From positions 1 to 64,000 of the forward strand of contig CALATK010000067.1 of assembly GCA_937891805.1 (NCBI GenBank): 64,000 nt of DNA, read 5' to 3'. The notes under the pieces were generated by a model. It was not told where the DNA came from. It worked only from the letters and a program-made list of their open reading frames with translations, and did no database searches. The DNA is from an uncultured Fibrobacter sp. GTDB taxonomy: Bacteria; Fibrobacterota; Fibrobacteria; Fibrobacterales; Fibrobacteraceae. Made by a program: the position numbers and the translations under genes. This document shows, piece by piece, positions 40,392-49,563 of this stretch (positions are counted from its first letter, which is position 1; every line of letters starts with the position of its first letter).

Positions 40392-41687
40392 TTAGTCCAG
40401 CAGGCCCTGGTACAGGTCCAAGAGCTTGCGGGAAAGCAAACTGGTATATTTCGCGTTGTTCAGGGCGACCTGCGCCGATTCCAGGCTGTTTTTCTGGTTC
40501 AGGTAATCGGTATAGGTCAGCGCCCCCAGCCTGCGCTGCTCTTCGGCCACCTTCAGGGCCTCCTGCTCGGCAGCCACCTGCAAGACGGCAGCTTTCCACT
40601 GCAAATCGGCGCTGAGGGCATTCAGGTAGAGCTTCTCGATGCTGTTTTCCAAATTCTTTGCCGTCTCCTGCAGGCCAACCTGGGTCTCCGCCTCGTTCAC
40701 CTGGGCCAGCAGCACCTTGTTGGCGGTAGCCCCCGCGTCAATGATGGGTATGCTGATCCCGAGAGTCAAGGAATTCTGCCAGCCGTACTTGAGCTGGTTC
40801 TTGTAGCCCTTGGATTCCCAGGCTTGCAAGCCTGTGCTGGAATTTGCCCCCAGGGTCACGGAGATAGAGCTGGTCTTGCCCGCCACCTTGGTGTTCTTCT
40901 GGGCGGCCTTCACAGAAATACTGTCGGACTTGAGTCCCGGATGTGCGGCCCTGATGCGGGCCTGCAGCTCGCCGTATTCCGGCAGGGGCGGCAAGGAATC
41001 CGGATTGTTCATGCTGATTTCGGGAGCGGACACGTCGAACTCTTCGGTCTCGGGCAGTTCCAGCAGCTGCCGGAGCGTGGTCCTTGCGGTAGAGACCTTC
41101 AGTTCGGCCGTAATCTTTGCCGCCTGTTTCTGGAGCACGCTGGCCTCGGACTGGGTCAAGTCCTTCTTGGTCACGGAACCTACCCCGTAGAGGTTCGTAA
41201 AGTATTCGAATTCCGCCTGGGCCACCTCTACCGCGTAGTCCGCCGTCCGCAAGTTTTCCCTGGCCAAAAGCAGGCTCATGTAGGCGTTCAGCACGTTTTC
41301 TTGTACGGTGCGTTTGGTCTGCAGGGTAGAAAGTTCCGCCGCCTCACGGCTCAGTTCCTTGGCCTCTACGTTCAGGCTGGTGGCGCCACCGTCCCACAGG
41401 GTCACGGAACCGTTCAAACCCAGGTTCAGGCGGTAATGGTCTTCTTGGTCTACAAAGGGGTGGTCGTAAAGGGTATTCTGGATACTGGCCGAAACCGTGG
41501 GGTAATGCCCGATTTTTGCCTGCTTGACATTTACCTGAGCCTGCTGCTCCCGAAGCTTGGCAGTCTCCAGCGAAAGGCTCTTTTCGGCCGCCTGCTTGAG
41601 GCAGGCTTCCAAAGTCCAAGACGTACCGGCATGCAAAAATGTCGCTGCCGCTAGAATCCCAAACAAGGAGGCTTTCGTAATATTCAT
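40392..41687 (-). CDS. TolC-family outer-membrane efflux protein
   Basis: 431 residues with a signal peptide (1-20, after LHA). Two OEP repeats with long helical hairpins (about 25-215 and 235-425), typical Ala/Gln/Leu-rich coiled coil and the strand pattern NTLYDHPFV...LNLGLNGSVTLWDGG, then SLTLGISIPIIDAGAT. It would form a trimeric exit duct for an efflux pump or type I system. No membrane-fusion or inner-membrane pump gene lies beside it, so its partners are elsewhere. AAAGG precedes the ATG. Confidence 0.9.
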   Translation of the reverse strand: MNITKASLFGILAAATFLHAGTSWTLEACLKQAAEKSLSLETAKLREQQAQVNVKQAKIGHYPTVSASIQNTLYDHPFVDQEDHYRLNLGLNGSVTLWDGGATSLNVEAKELSREAAELSTLQTKRTVQENVLNAYMSLLLARENLRTADYAVEVAQAEFEYFTNLYGVGSVTKKDLTQSEASVLQKQAAKITAELKVSTARTTLRQLLELPETEEFDVSAPEISMNNPDSLPPLPEYGELQARIRAAHPGLKSDSISVKAAQKNTKVAGKTSSISVTLGANSSTGLQAWESKGYKNQLKYGWQNSLTLGISIPIIDAGATANKVLLAQVNEAETQVGLQETAKNLENSIEKLYLNALSADLQWKAAVLQVAAEQEALKVAEEQRRLGALTYTDYLNQKNSLESAQVALNNAKYTSLLSRKLLDLYQGLLD

Positions 41688-41723
41688 GACCTTTAGATGC
41701 TTTTTAAGGGCAGTGGGTTGCTC

Positions 41724-42377
41724 TTACACAGAAACTTTCTTCACGAACTCGCGGCAGGTGGACTCGGGGTCGGCGGTGCCGAAGATGGCGCTGCCCACCA
41801 CGAACACGTTGGCGCCCGCTTCCTTGCAGGCGAGAATGTTGTCCAGCTTTACGCCGCCGTCAATCTGGATATCCAGTTCGGGTTTCAGCTGGCGCAGTTC
41901 GCGGATCTTGTCCAGGCAATAGGGAATCAGGCTCTGGCCACCAAAGCCGGGGTTCACCGACATGATGAGCACCATATCCACGATGTCCAGCACCCACTTG
42001 ATGCTTTCCAGGGGAGTTGCCGGGTTGATGGCCACGGCGGGCTTTACGCCCAGTTCCTTTATCTGGTGCAGCAGACGGTCCAGGTGGTTGGTGGTCTCGG
42101 CGTGCACGCTGATGATGCTTGCCCCTGCCTTCGCAAATTCGCCCACGTACTTTTCGGGATTCTCGATCATCAGGTGGCAATCCAGCGGGAGCTTGGTTCC
42201 CTTACCCACGCAGGCCGAAATGCCCGGACCAAAGCTGATGTTGGGCACAAAGTGTCCGTCCATGATGTCCAGGTGCACAAGGCCCGCGCCGCCGTTCTCG
42301 ATGGCGTTCAGGCCCTTGCCCAGTTCCAAAAAGTTCGCGTTCAACACGCTGGGAGCGATAATTTGCTTTAGACTCAT
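41724..42377 (-). CDS. rpe: Ribulose-phosphate 3-epimerase
   Basis: 217 residues, the usual size. TIM-barrel motifs: IAPSVLNANFLELG, VHLDIMDGHFVPNISFGP (metal His/Asp), LDCHLMIENPEKY, MSVNPGFGGQ and IQIDGGVKLDN, with VVGSAIFG at the phosphate site. It interconverts ribulose-5-P and xylulose-5-P in the pentose phosphate pathway. No Shine-Dalgarno; TATATTTG lies 4 nt before the ATG. Confidence 0.95.
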   Translation of the reverse strand: MSLKQIIAPSVLNANFLELGKGLNAIENGGAGLVHLDIMDGHFVPNISFGPGISACVGKGTKLPLDCHLMIENPEKYVGEFAKAGASIISVHAETTNHLDRLLHQIKELGVKPAVAINPATPLESIKWVLDIVDMVLIMSVNPGFGGQSLIPYCLDKIRELRQLKPELDIQIDGGVKLDNILACKEAGANVFVVGSAIFGTADPESTCREFVKKVSV

Positions 42378-42389
42378 GCCCCAAATATA
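42378..42389 (-). promoter_or_regulatory. Predicted -10 of rpe (leaderless type)
   Basis: Minus strand TATATTTG, GGGC, ATG: same layout as aroD. Confidence 0.5.
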
Positions 42390-42421
42390 GGAAAAAGCCC
42401 GCGCATTTACTCCCCAAAAGA

Positions 42422-42456
42422 AAACCCCGGGCCTGATTTCTCAAGTCCGGGGCTTT
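42422..42456 (-). terminator. Terminator of tRNA-Ser
   Basis: Minus strand GCCCCGG ... CCGGGG then TTTTC, just after the tRNA 3' end. Confidence 0.8.
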
Positions 42457-42459
42457 CAG

Positions 42460-42548
42460 CGGGAAGGGCGAGATTCGAACTCGCGATAGGATTAAGTCCT
42501 ATACGTCCTTAGCAGGGACGCGCCTTCGGCCAGCTCGGCCACCTTCCC
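42460..42548 (-). tRNA. tRNA-Ser (anticodon GCT)
   Basis: Minus-strand cloverleaf with acceptor GGGAAGG/CCTTCCC, anticodon stem CGTCC/GGACG with loop CTGCTAA (anticodon GCT), a long variable arm (TATAGGACTTAATCCTAT) and T arm GCGAG-TTCGAAT-CTCGC. Discriminator G; CCA is not encoded. Confidence 0.93.
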
Positions 42549-42650
42549 ATCTTGGGGACTCCAATTTTACATAAAATTCCGCAGTTTTTCAAGGGTGAAT
42601 GCCCAAAATTGCCCAAAAAAGCCCGCCAAAAAAGCTAAATTGCGGCTATA

Positions 42651-45600
42651 ATGATGCGGCTTCTAATAAAATTACTCAAGATTATGGCGGCATTTGCCCT
42701 GGTGGGCCTCATCTGCTGCATCCCCCTCTACATTGTCGTTTTCAAGATTCTGCCCGAAAAGGACCCCGACAACCAGTTCAACCGCAAGATTATCCTGCAG
42801 GTGCTCTCCGGCGAGACCCGCGTGTTCTACCGCGACGGGGACAATCTCCTGGGAGCATTTTTCGATGCCAACCACCGCGTGTATGTGCCCTACGGCGACA
42901 TTCCCGTGAACATCGTGAACGCCCTGGTGGCCGCCGAAGACGCGGGCTACTGGAACCACAACGGGTTCAGCCTGTACGGCTTTACCCGCGCCATGGTCTC
43001 GAACCTGAAAAGCGGGCACATGCGGCAGGGCGGCTCCACCCTCACCCAGCAGGCGGTCAAGAACATCTTTGGCCGCGAGGAACGTTCTGTCAAGGAAAAG
43101 GGCAAGGAGCTGATCAACGCGCTCCGCATGGAAAAGCACTTTTCCAAGGAAGAAATCCTGGAGTTCTACCTGAACCAGTTCCACGTTTCGGGCACGGGCA
43201 AGGGTGTGGCCATTGCGGCTCAGTATTTCTTCAACAAGGAACTGAAGGACCTGACCCTGGCCGAATGCGCCTTTATTGCAGGCTCCGTGAAGGGCCCCTT
43301 CAACTACGACCCCTTTATCCAGCGCAACAAGGAACGCCGTGACCGGGCTATCGCCCGGGGTGCAGAACGCCTGCAATACGTGCTTTCTCGCATGGTAGAA
43401 GAAGGCTACATCGAGCAAGAGGACATGGACAAGGCCCTCGCGAGTCCGCTGGAATTCAACCACGGGAATTTCCGCTTCAGCATGAGCACCACGCTGGAGC
43501 GGCTGGAAGAACGCCTGGACAGCGAATATTTCAAGGAACTTTTCGAGGGCGAAGGAATCGACGACTGGCGCAAGGCCCAGCTGGAAATCGTGACCACGCT
43601 GGATGCTCGGAGTCAGGATGCGGCAAAGCGTGCCCTGCAGAACAATATCAGCAACCTCCAGATGCAGTTGGGCGGGTTCGTGCTCCCCAAGGCCCAGTTT
43701 GCAAACCGCGCCCAGAGTGCCCGCAAGGGCGATTACCTTTACGGTGCTGTAGATAGTGTTTTCTACGACGACAAGGGCAAGCTGAAATCCTTGAAGCTGG
43801 ACTTTGGCCAGCTGAAGGGTGTCGTCACGGAGGCCGCGGTCAAGGAATTTGCAGCCCAGGTGGGCGGCGACGTGAACAAGATTCTCGCCTCCCAGCTGAA
43901 ACCGGGAGCCATCCTTCTGGTGAGCGTGCTGGACGAAAACAAGATCGAGGGCTACGCCCCCTGCAAGATCGAGACGGAACCGGTGCTGCAGGGCGGTCTC
44001 GTGGCTATCCAGAACGGCATGGTGCTTGCAAGCCAGGGCGGTTTCCACAACACGGGTTATGACCGTAGCTTCAAGGCGGTTCGTCAGCTTGGTTCTAGCT
44101 GGAAACCCCTGCTCTATGCGCTGGCCCTGCAACACCACTGGAACTACATGGACGAGCTGGAAAACGAGTTCAACGTGTTCCAGTACGTGAACCAGTTCTA
44201 TTTCCCGCGGCCTGACCACAAGAACAAGGGTGACGTGGTGACCATCGCCTGGGCCACCACCCGTTCCGAAAACATCGCCAGCATTTGGTTGTTGGAACAC
44301 TTGCTAGACAAACTGGACAGTAACGAGTTTGCCGAGGTGGCGGCCCAGAACGGCTTTGCCCAAGATGCCGACGAAGAACGCAAGGAATATTTCGAGCGGC
44401 TTCGTGACAAGTTCGGCCTTACCCTGAAAGAAGAATCCAAGCGGGAAATCGAGTTTACCCGCGCCCGCGATGCTCTTGCAGAGCGCTACAGGCTAGAGGG
44501 CAAGTCCGCCCGCGCCCGCGCGGTGCTGAACCTGCGCTACGGAACGTTCACGGATGTAGGCGTCAAGCAGGCCAAGAAAGACGAGACTCTCATCAGGTAC
44601 CTGAACCACAACTACAAGAACTACGCTGAAATTTTGCGTGCCCGCGAAGCCAAGAGCCTGGACCCCGATGTAGAAGCCACGCTTCCGCCCATGGATTCGG
44701 TGACGCTTTTCCCCAATTTCAGCCTGGCCGATTTCAAGCGGCTCACCACCATGATGGAGCCCGTAGATTCCGAAAAGGACTACCTGGAAATGAGTCAGCT
44801 CCGCTACTGGCCCGATTTCCGCAGGGCGCTCTCCATGGCGGAATACGCCCGCTTCGCAAACGAAATCGGCATCCATCAGAAACTGCAAAAAGTGTTCAGC
44901 ATGCCCCTGGGCGTAAACGAGATTACCCTTGGCGAAATCACCACGGCCTACCAGACCTTGCTCACCGGGAAGGTTTACAAGTGCCTGGATGCCGACTGGG
45001 CCGACCCCTGCTTTATCAAGGAAATCAAGAACCGTGACGGTCGCGTGATTTTCAGGAACGAGGTAGAAACCAAGCAGGTACTTTCCGATACGGTCACGTC
45101 CCAGATGGCGGTGATGCTTCGCTCCGTGTTCACCAACGGTACGGCCAGGAGCCAGGTGGCAAACCTTTCTGTTTCAAGCGAAGACCGTTCCACTACGCTT
45201 CGTTTCCCGGTGATGGGCAAGACGGGTACCACCAACGATTACCGCAACGTAGCCTTCATGGGAGCGCTCCCCACTTACGTGGCCGAACAGAACGGCATTG
45301 CGCTAGATTCCGTAGTGGCTATCGGAAGCTACGTGGGCTTTGACGACAACAAACCGCTAAAATCGGGCCGCACCCGCATCGCAGGTGCATCGGGCGGTCT
45401 GCCTCAATGGGCGGCCTTCGCCAAAGAAGAAATCGACATTCAGGGCATTCCCGAACACATCGACTTCTTCGACATTTCCATGCTGGCCACGGGCGAAGTC
45501 CCGCTGGTGCTGCCTAACGAGCGGGGCGAGCTGAAGGTGGACCCCATGACGGGCTTTGTCCTTCCGGAATCCGAAGCTTCTGCAGGCCGCTCCCTCCCGT

Positions 45601-45959
45601 GGCTGGAGGTTCCGGGTTTCAGGGCCGCCGTTGCCGAAGCCGCCACAGACAGCACTGCCTCTGCAGAGGCTGCACCCGCGCCGGAGCTTTCCATCGTCCC
45701 CGTCGAAGACGGCGAGGCTGCACAGACCGAAGCTTCGGCCGCACCTGCGCAATCCGGGGCGGTCGCAGAACAGCCTGGCAGCGTTCAAGCTCCAGCCGCT
45801 GCGACGGAGCAACCTTCGGCACCCCCCGCTCCTGCAGCAGCGATGGAGCAACCTCCGGTAGCTCCCGCTCCTGCCGCCATGCCCAAGGACGACGACTGGG
45901 ATTTGCCTGCCGACCTGGACGGAAACAACGCCTTTGTTCCGCTGGAAGCTGGGGAATAA
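42651..45959 (+). CDS. Class A penicillin-binding protein (bifunctional PBP1)
   Basis: 1102 residues, longer than usual. One membrane anchor (about 12-33); GT51 glycosyltransferase (about 70-245) with AAEDAGYWNHNG (catalytic Glu96) and RQGGSTLTQQAVKNIFG. The transpeptidase domain has Ser482 in GSSWKPL, a SEN-type motif in TTRSENIAS and GKTGTTND near 857. A long charged insert (about 550-680) and a Pro/Ala/Gln/Glu-rich tail (about 990-1085) are unusual. It polymerises and crosslinks peptidoglycan. The next gene encodes a lipoprotein with a similar Pro/Ala tract, 18 nt downstream, possibly its activator. No Shine-Dalgarno precedes the ATG pair. Confidence 0.92.
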   Translation: MMRLLIKLLKIMAAFALVGLICCIPLYIVVFKILPEKDPDNQFNRKIILQVLSGETRVFYRDGDNLLGAFFDANHRVYVPYGDIPVNIVNALVAAEDAGYWNHNGFSLYGFTRAMVSNLKSGHMRQGGSTLTQQAVKNIFGREERSVKEKGKELINALRMEKHFSKEEILEFYLNQFHVSGTGKGVAIAAQYFFNKELKDLTLAECAFIAGSVKGPFNYDPFIQRNKERRDRAIARGAERLQYVLSRMVEEGYIEQEDMDKALASPLEFNHGNFRFSMSTTLERLEERLDSEYFKELFEGEGIDDWRKAQLEIVTTLDARSQDAAKRALQNNISNLQMQLGGFVLPKAQFANRAQSARKGDYLYGAVDSVFYDDKGKLKSLKLDFGQLKGVVTEAAVKEFAAQVGGDVNKILASQLKPGAILLVSVLDENKIEGYAPCKIETEPVLQGGLVAIQNGMVLASQGGFHNTGYDRSFKAVRQLGSSWKPLLYALALQHHWNYMDELENEFNVFQYVNQFYFPRPDHKNKGDVVTIAWATTRSENIASIWLLEHLLDKLDSNEFAEVAAQNGFAQDADEERKEYFERLRDKFGLTLKEESKREIEFTRARDALAERYRLEGKSARARAVLNLRYGTFTDVGVKQAKKDETLIRYLNHNYKNYAEILRAREAKSLDPDVEATLPPMDSVTLFPNFSLADFKRLTTMMEPVDSEKDYLEMSQLRYWPDFRRALSMAEYARFANEIGIHQKLQKVFSMPLGVNEITLGEITTAYQTLLTGKVYKCLDADWADPCFIKEIKNRDGRVIFRNEVETKQVLSDTVTSQMAVMLRSVFTNGTARSQVANLSVSSEDRSTTLRFPVMGKTGTTNDYRNVAFMGALPTYVAEQNGIALDSVVAIGSYVGFDDNKPLKSGRTRIAGASGGLPQWAAFAKEEIDIQGIPEHIDFFDISMLATGEVPLVLPNERGELKVDPMTGFVLPESEASAGRSLPWLEVPGFRAAVAEAATDSTASAEAAPAPELSIVPVEDGEAAQTEASAAPAQSGAVAEQPGSVQAPAAATEQPSAPPAPAAAMEQPPVAPAPAAMPKDDDWDLPADLDGNNAFVPLEAGE

Positions 45960-45977
45960 AAACCGAGAAACTTGACT

Positions 45978-47267
45978 ATGAAACGACTGGTTGCATCTGC
46001 ACTTTTCCTCTCTCTCCTTGCCGCCTGCGCAGGAACGGCCCCGGCACCGTCCTCGCCCGAGAATGGGCCTTCCTCGCAAGCTTCAGAAACGCCTGCACCT
46101 GCTTTGGAAGCGTCCGCACCGGCCGCTGCGACGGAGCAACCTTCGTCCGAGTCGGTCACACCTTCCTCAACTGAATCGGGACCTTCCGGACAACAGGCGG
46201 CTCAGCAATCCGCAGTCATGTTCAACTCCCTGCAGCTGGACAACTACCGTCTTTCCACACCCGAGAACATCCCTGCGGCAGCGACAGAGTCAGCCCAGTT
46301 CGGTGCAGATCAAACCGGCGTTCAGAGCATGAACCAGCCCGCCGAAACAGCGTCGCGGCCTCTGGACCCCTACATGGCGTTCCCTGCCCTGGTCGATGAG
46401 GTCTTCGCCTTCGCCGACTCCCTGTACCGTGCAGGCTACACCGATTCCGCTACGGCCTACCTGGAACGCTTCCGCGTCATCAAGCCTCTCTGGCTCCAGT
46501 GGGAGCGTCGCGCCGATTCCCTGCTCAACGAGTTCGGCAAGACCCGCGCCGAAAAGTCCAAGCAGTTCGACCCCATGGTCCTTAAAATCCAGAACATGAA
46601 CCGGGCCCAGTCCGCCTACAGTCTCGTGGCCGAAACCGCCGACAGCCTCATTGCGTTAAGCCCCGGCGATTCCCTTGTAGCCTGGGCTGGCGAACAGAAA
46701 AAGCTGGCTTACGCCAATACCTTGCAAAAGGCCCGTCGCGAACTTTCCGAAATCAGGGTTCTTGCCGAAGGCCATGCCGAATTCAATGCGGCCCAGGCAA
46801 AGCTGAAAGAGTTCCAGTTGCGCTACCGGGACTTCGAAGATTCCCTGCAGACCGTAGCCCTCGCCGCAAGAATCGCAGAACTTGCCGCCGTCGCCGATTC
46901 CGTGGCCAAGGATTACTGGGCAAAACACGACCCCGCCCAGGCCCTCGCCCAGGCCGACACCCTGACCCGTCAAGAAAAATTCCCCCAGGCCAAGGAACTT
47001 TTGAACAAGTTAATGTTCAGCAATTTGCGCCAACAGGCCCTCGAAAAATACAACGCCCTGGCCGACGCCTACTGCAACAAGCAGCGCAAGGTGACAAGCC
47101 AGCTGTTCACCAAGTCCCAAAAGCAAAAAGATGAACAGAACAAAAAGTCCCTGCTCAAGGATGCCATCGATTCCCTGGACAACTGCCTGGTGGAATATCC
47201 CGACTACAGCCAAAAACAGAAGGTTCTCGACAATATGGAATTTCTGAAAAAGGAACTTGCCAAATGA
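45978..47267 (+). CDS. Lipoprotein with helical repeat domain downstream of PBP1
   Basis: 429 residues from ATG at 45978 (an in-frame TTG at 45972 is less likely). The lipobox is LLAAC (Cys17). A Pro/Ser/Ala-rich tether (about 20-120) shares a 24-nt exact stretch with the PBP1 tail. The C-terminal 290 residues are helical with TPR-like spacing. A PBP1 activator role, like LpoA of gamma-proteobacteria (also a TPR lipoprotein), is inferred from order and shape only. It ends in a 4-nt overlap with the TauE-type gene. Confidence 0.75.
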   Translation: MKRLVASALFLSLLAACAGTAPAPSSPENGPSSQASETPAPALEASAPAAATEQPSSESVTPSSTESGPSGQQAAQQSAVMFNSLQLDNYRLSTPENIPAAATESAQFGADQTGVQSMNQPAETASRPLDPYMAFPALVDEVFAFADSLYRAGYTDSATAYLERFRVIKPLWLQWERRADSLLNEFGKTRAEKSKQFDPMVLKIQNMNRAQSAYSLVAETADSLIALSPGDSLVAWAGEQKKLAYANTLQKARRELSEIRVLAEGHAEFNAAQAKLKEFQLRYRDFEDSLQTVALAARIAELAAVADSVAKDYWAKHDPAQALAQADTLTRQEKFPQAKELLNKLMFSNLRQQALEKYNALADAYCNKQRKVTSQLFTKSQKQKDEQNKKSLLKDAIDSLDNCLVEYPDYSQKQKVLDNMEFLKKELAK

Positions 47268-48037
47268 TGGACGCCACCTGGTGGGAATACGGCCAGTATC
47301 CCGCTTTTTTCGTGCTGGGCGCAATCGTTAGCCTCATCAACAGCATCGCAGGGGGCGGAAGCACCCTGAGTCTGCCCATCATGATATTCCTTGGCATGCC
47401 CGCCACGGTGGCAAACGGCACCAACCGCATCGGACTCATCATCGGAAACATCAGTTCCGTGGCAAACCTCGCCCGGCACGGCTACCTCAACAAAAAAATT
47501 TTCTTCCAGCTCCTGATTCCCACCATCGTCGGGGCCTGCATCGGCATCTTCTTCTTGGTCCGCATCGGCGACAAGGCTTTCCAGGCCATCCTCGCCGCAG
47601 TCATCTGCCTGGTGGTGGTCATGAGCCGCCTCCGCAAAGACATCTTCGGCAAGCCCCCTGCAACCCCTCCCGAAAAACTCACCTGGAAAGGGGCCCTGGG
47701 TTTTTGCTGTGTGGCCATCTACGGCTGCATCGTCCAGGTGGGAGTTGGCTTTGTCCAGATTTTCAGCCTCACGCGGTACACCGGCCTCGACCCTATCCAC
47801 GTGAACGCCCTCAAGAACGCCCTCACCACCGTGTTCCTCTGCATGAGCACCATCGCTCTTGGGCTCGCGGGCAAGATCGACTGGCCCATCGCCATCATCA
47901 TGGCGGTAGGAGCGTGGTTCGGCGGCTATTGCGGCAGTTTTTTGCAGCGCAAAAAAGGAAACAAGTTCATCGAGAACTTCATCAGCGTCTGTAGCATCGC
48001 TCTTGCGATCTACCTAGTCGTAGATTTAATTGTCTAA
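47264..48037 (+). CDS. TauE/SafE-family membrane transporter
   Basis: 257 residues with eight predicted helices in two homologous halves. GGGSTLSLPIMIFLGMPATVANGTNR is the family motif in half one; GVGFVQIFSLTRYTGLDPIHVNALK answers it in half two. Members export sulfite, sulfoacetate or related anions. The ATG overlaps the lipoprotein stop, but no common function is evident. Confidence 0.88.
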   Translation: MMDATWWEYGQYPAFFVLGAIVSLINSIAGGGSTLSLPIMIFLGMPATVANGTNRIGLIIGNISSVANLARHGYLNKKIFFQLLIPTIVGACIGIFFLVRIGDKAFQAILAAVICLVVVMSRLRKDIFGKPPATPPEKLTWKGALGFCCVAIYGCIVQVGVGFVQIFSLTRYTGLDPIHVNALKNALTTVFLCMSTIALGLAGKIDWPIAIIMAVGAWFGGYCGSFLQRKKGNKFIENFISVCSIALAIYLVVDLIV

Positions 48038-48069
48038 TTCTTGATTAAGACGATTTCGTTTATTCTTAG

Positions 48070-49146
48070 CTACCCGCGGGCAAGCATTTCCATCAGTTCC
48101 TTGTCCAGGCGTTCCGGGTTGTTGTACTGCGCAAGGTTGTTGTGCAGCGACTCGCCCTTCGATACCAGGCCAAAGTCAAGGTTCTTGTAGTTCCAGTAGC
48201 TAAAGCCCACGTCGGCTTCACGCAGAATGTCAAGGAAATCCCGCATCCAGGCAAGCTGGTATTTGCGGGGCACTTGTACGTACACGCCGAATTCGTTGCA
48301 GCTGACCGGCAGGTCGTATTTGGCGCGGAAATCCAGAGCGTTCTGGATGCTCGCCTGCAGGCGGGCCTTGTCCCACTTGCCGTATTCCACGTTCAGGCGT
48401 GTTTCTGCATCTCCCTGCGGAGGCGCGTAATCACCGGGCCAGGGGCGTTCAATGTGGAAGAACGGGTCCTGGATCCAGGCTGCTCCCTGGTGGGTGAATG
48501 TCACCGGAGTGTAGGTGTGGAAACTGTAAATGGCGTTGTCGTCGTCCATGGGAGTCAGGAACTCGAATTCCTTGGCGCTGTTCCACTTATTGCTGCCCAC
48601 CACGATGGTGTTCTTGGGAGCGTGCTTACGGATAGCCCAGAAGATTTCGTCCTTCGCCTTGTCCCATACCTTGGAATCGCTTCCGGCGGGTTCGTTCAAA
48701 AGTTCCATCATCACGCGACTCTCGCCGCTGTAGCGTTCGGCCATGTAGGCCCAGATGTCGCAGGTCTTTTTACGGGCGGCTGGGTCTGCAAAGAAGGCCT
48801 GTTCCGTAGAGCAACCCAGATGAAAGTCATGACCGGGGCACTTGTGCAGGTCCAAAATCACGTCCAGGTCTGCGGCCTGGATTTCTTTGAGGGCCTTGTC
48901 CAGAAGGCCGAACACTTCTTCGCTTGGCTTGCTGGCGTCGTCGGTCTCGAACAGGTTGAAGTAGTCCACGGGCAGGCGCACGTGGTTGAACCCCGCCTCG
49001 CGGATGCGCTTGAAGTCTTCCACCCCGAGGAAAGTCTTGATATGAGGCACGAGCCCCGGAAAACCTACAGGGTCCTTTTCTTCGATACAGTCAACCTGAC
49101 TGAACCAGCCACCCAAATTCACTCCCCGTAGCCTTTCTTTTTTCAT
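48070..49146 (-). CDS. GH5-family beta-glucanase without signal peptide
   Basis: 358 residues. LRGVNLGGWF at the start, the HVRLPV strand, LDLHKCPG, acid/base Glu152 in ELLNEP and nucleophile Glu285 in SCNEFGVY are GH5 landmarks. The NLGGW start is common in exo-beta-1,3-glucanase and cellodextrinase subgroups. There is no signal peptide and no carbohydrate-binding module, so it probably cleaves imported oligosaccharides in the cytoplasm. Five ABC importer genes 4 kb away may supply them; that link is inference. Confidence 0.88.
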   Translation of the reverse strand: MKKERLRGVNLGGWFSQVDCIEEKDPVGFPGLVPHIKTFLGVEDFKRIREAGFNHVRLPVDYFNLFETDDASKPSEEVFGLLDKALKEIQAADLDVILDLHKCPGHDFHLGCSTEQAFFADPAARKKTCDIWAYMAERYSGESRVMMELLNEPAGSDSKVWDKAKDEIFWAIRKHAPKNTIVVGSNKWNSAKEFEFLTPMDDDNAIYSFHTYTPVTFTHQGAAWIQDPFFHIERPWPGDYAPPQGDAETRLNVEYGKWDKARLQASIQNALDFRAKYDLPVSCNEFGVYVQVPRKYQLAWMRDFLDILREADVGFSYWNYKNLDFGLVSKGESLHNNLAQYNNPERLDKELMEMLARG

Positions 49147-49189
49147 CTTTTGCTCTGTTGGTTATGCCGCCGGAATTGACGGCGTAAAG

Positions 49190-49480
49190 TTATTCGTTGA
49201 CGATGTTCAGGTCTTCGTCGGCGATGTTCAGCTCCTGGACCACTTCCAGGTCGTCGGGCAGGTTGTAAAAGTCAACCACCAGTCCCACCTTCTTGTCTTC
49301 GTCCTTCTGCTTGTCGAACTGGACCACATCGTAAATCTTCATCTTGATCACGGCTTCGCCCGTAACGGGGATTTCCATGGTCATGCCCTTGCTGATGGGC
49401 CCTTCGATAATCTTGCCCTTGAACACGAGACTGGTCTTGTCTTCGCCCAGGGACGTCTTTTTCACGTGAAATACAGCCAT
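49190..49480 (-). CDS. Small conserved-looking cytoplasmic protein
   Basis: 96 residues, acidic, beta-rich with an acidic tail (NIADEDLNIVNE). No family recognised and no export signal. AAGGAATA stands before the ATG. Good codon use and a strong Shine-Dalgarno support it. Confidence 0.7.
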   Translation of the reverse strand: MAVFHVKKTSLGEDKTSLVFKGKIIEGPISKGMTMEIPVTGEAVIKMKIYDVVQFDKQKDEDKKVGLVVDFYNLPDDLEVVQELNIADEDLNIVNE

Positions 49481-49551
49481 TATTCCTTAGCCAATATCTT
49501 TTATTTTTCGGTTAATTGTTTTGCGGCCTACAAAACGCCACCGCCAAAAGT

Positions 49552-49563
49552 TAATTTTTTTCC
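49552..49563 (+). promoter_or_regulatory. Predicted -10 of mqnA (leaderless type)
   Basis: TAATTTTT, TTCC, ATG. No Shine-Dalgarno. Confidence 0.35.

Noticed and set aside
42647-42652. TATAAT directly at the PBP1 start as a -10 box
   Set aside because: The predicted transcript would begin inside the coding sequence after the ATG; TAAATT at 42636 is the better, though still weak, candidate.
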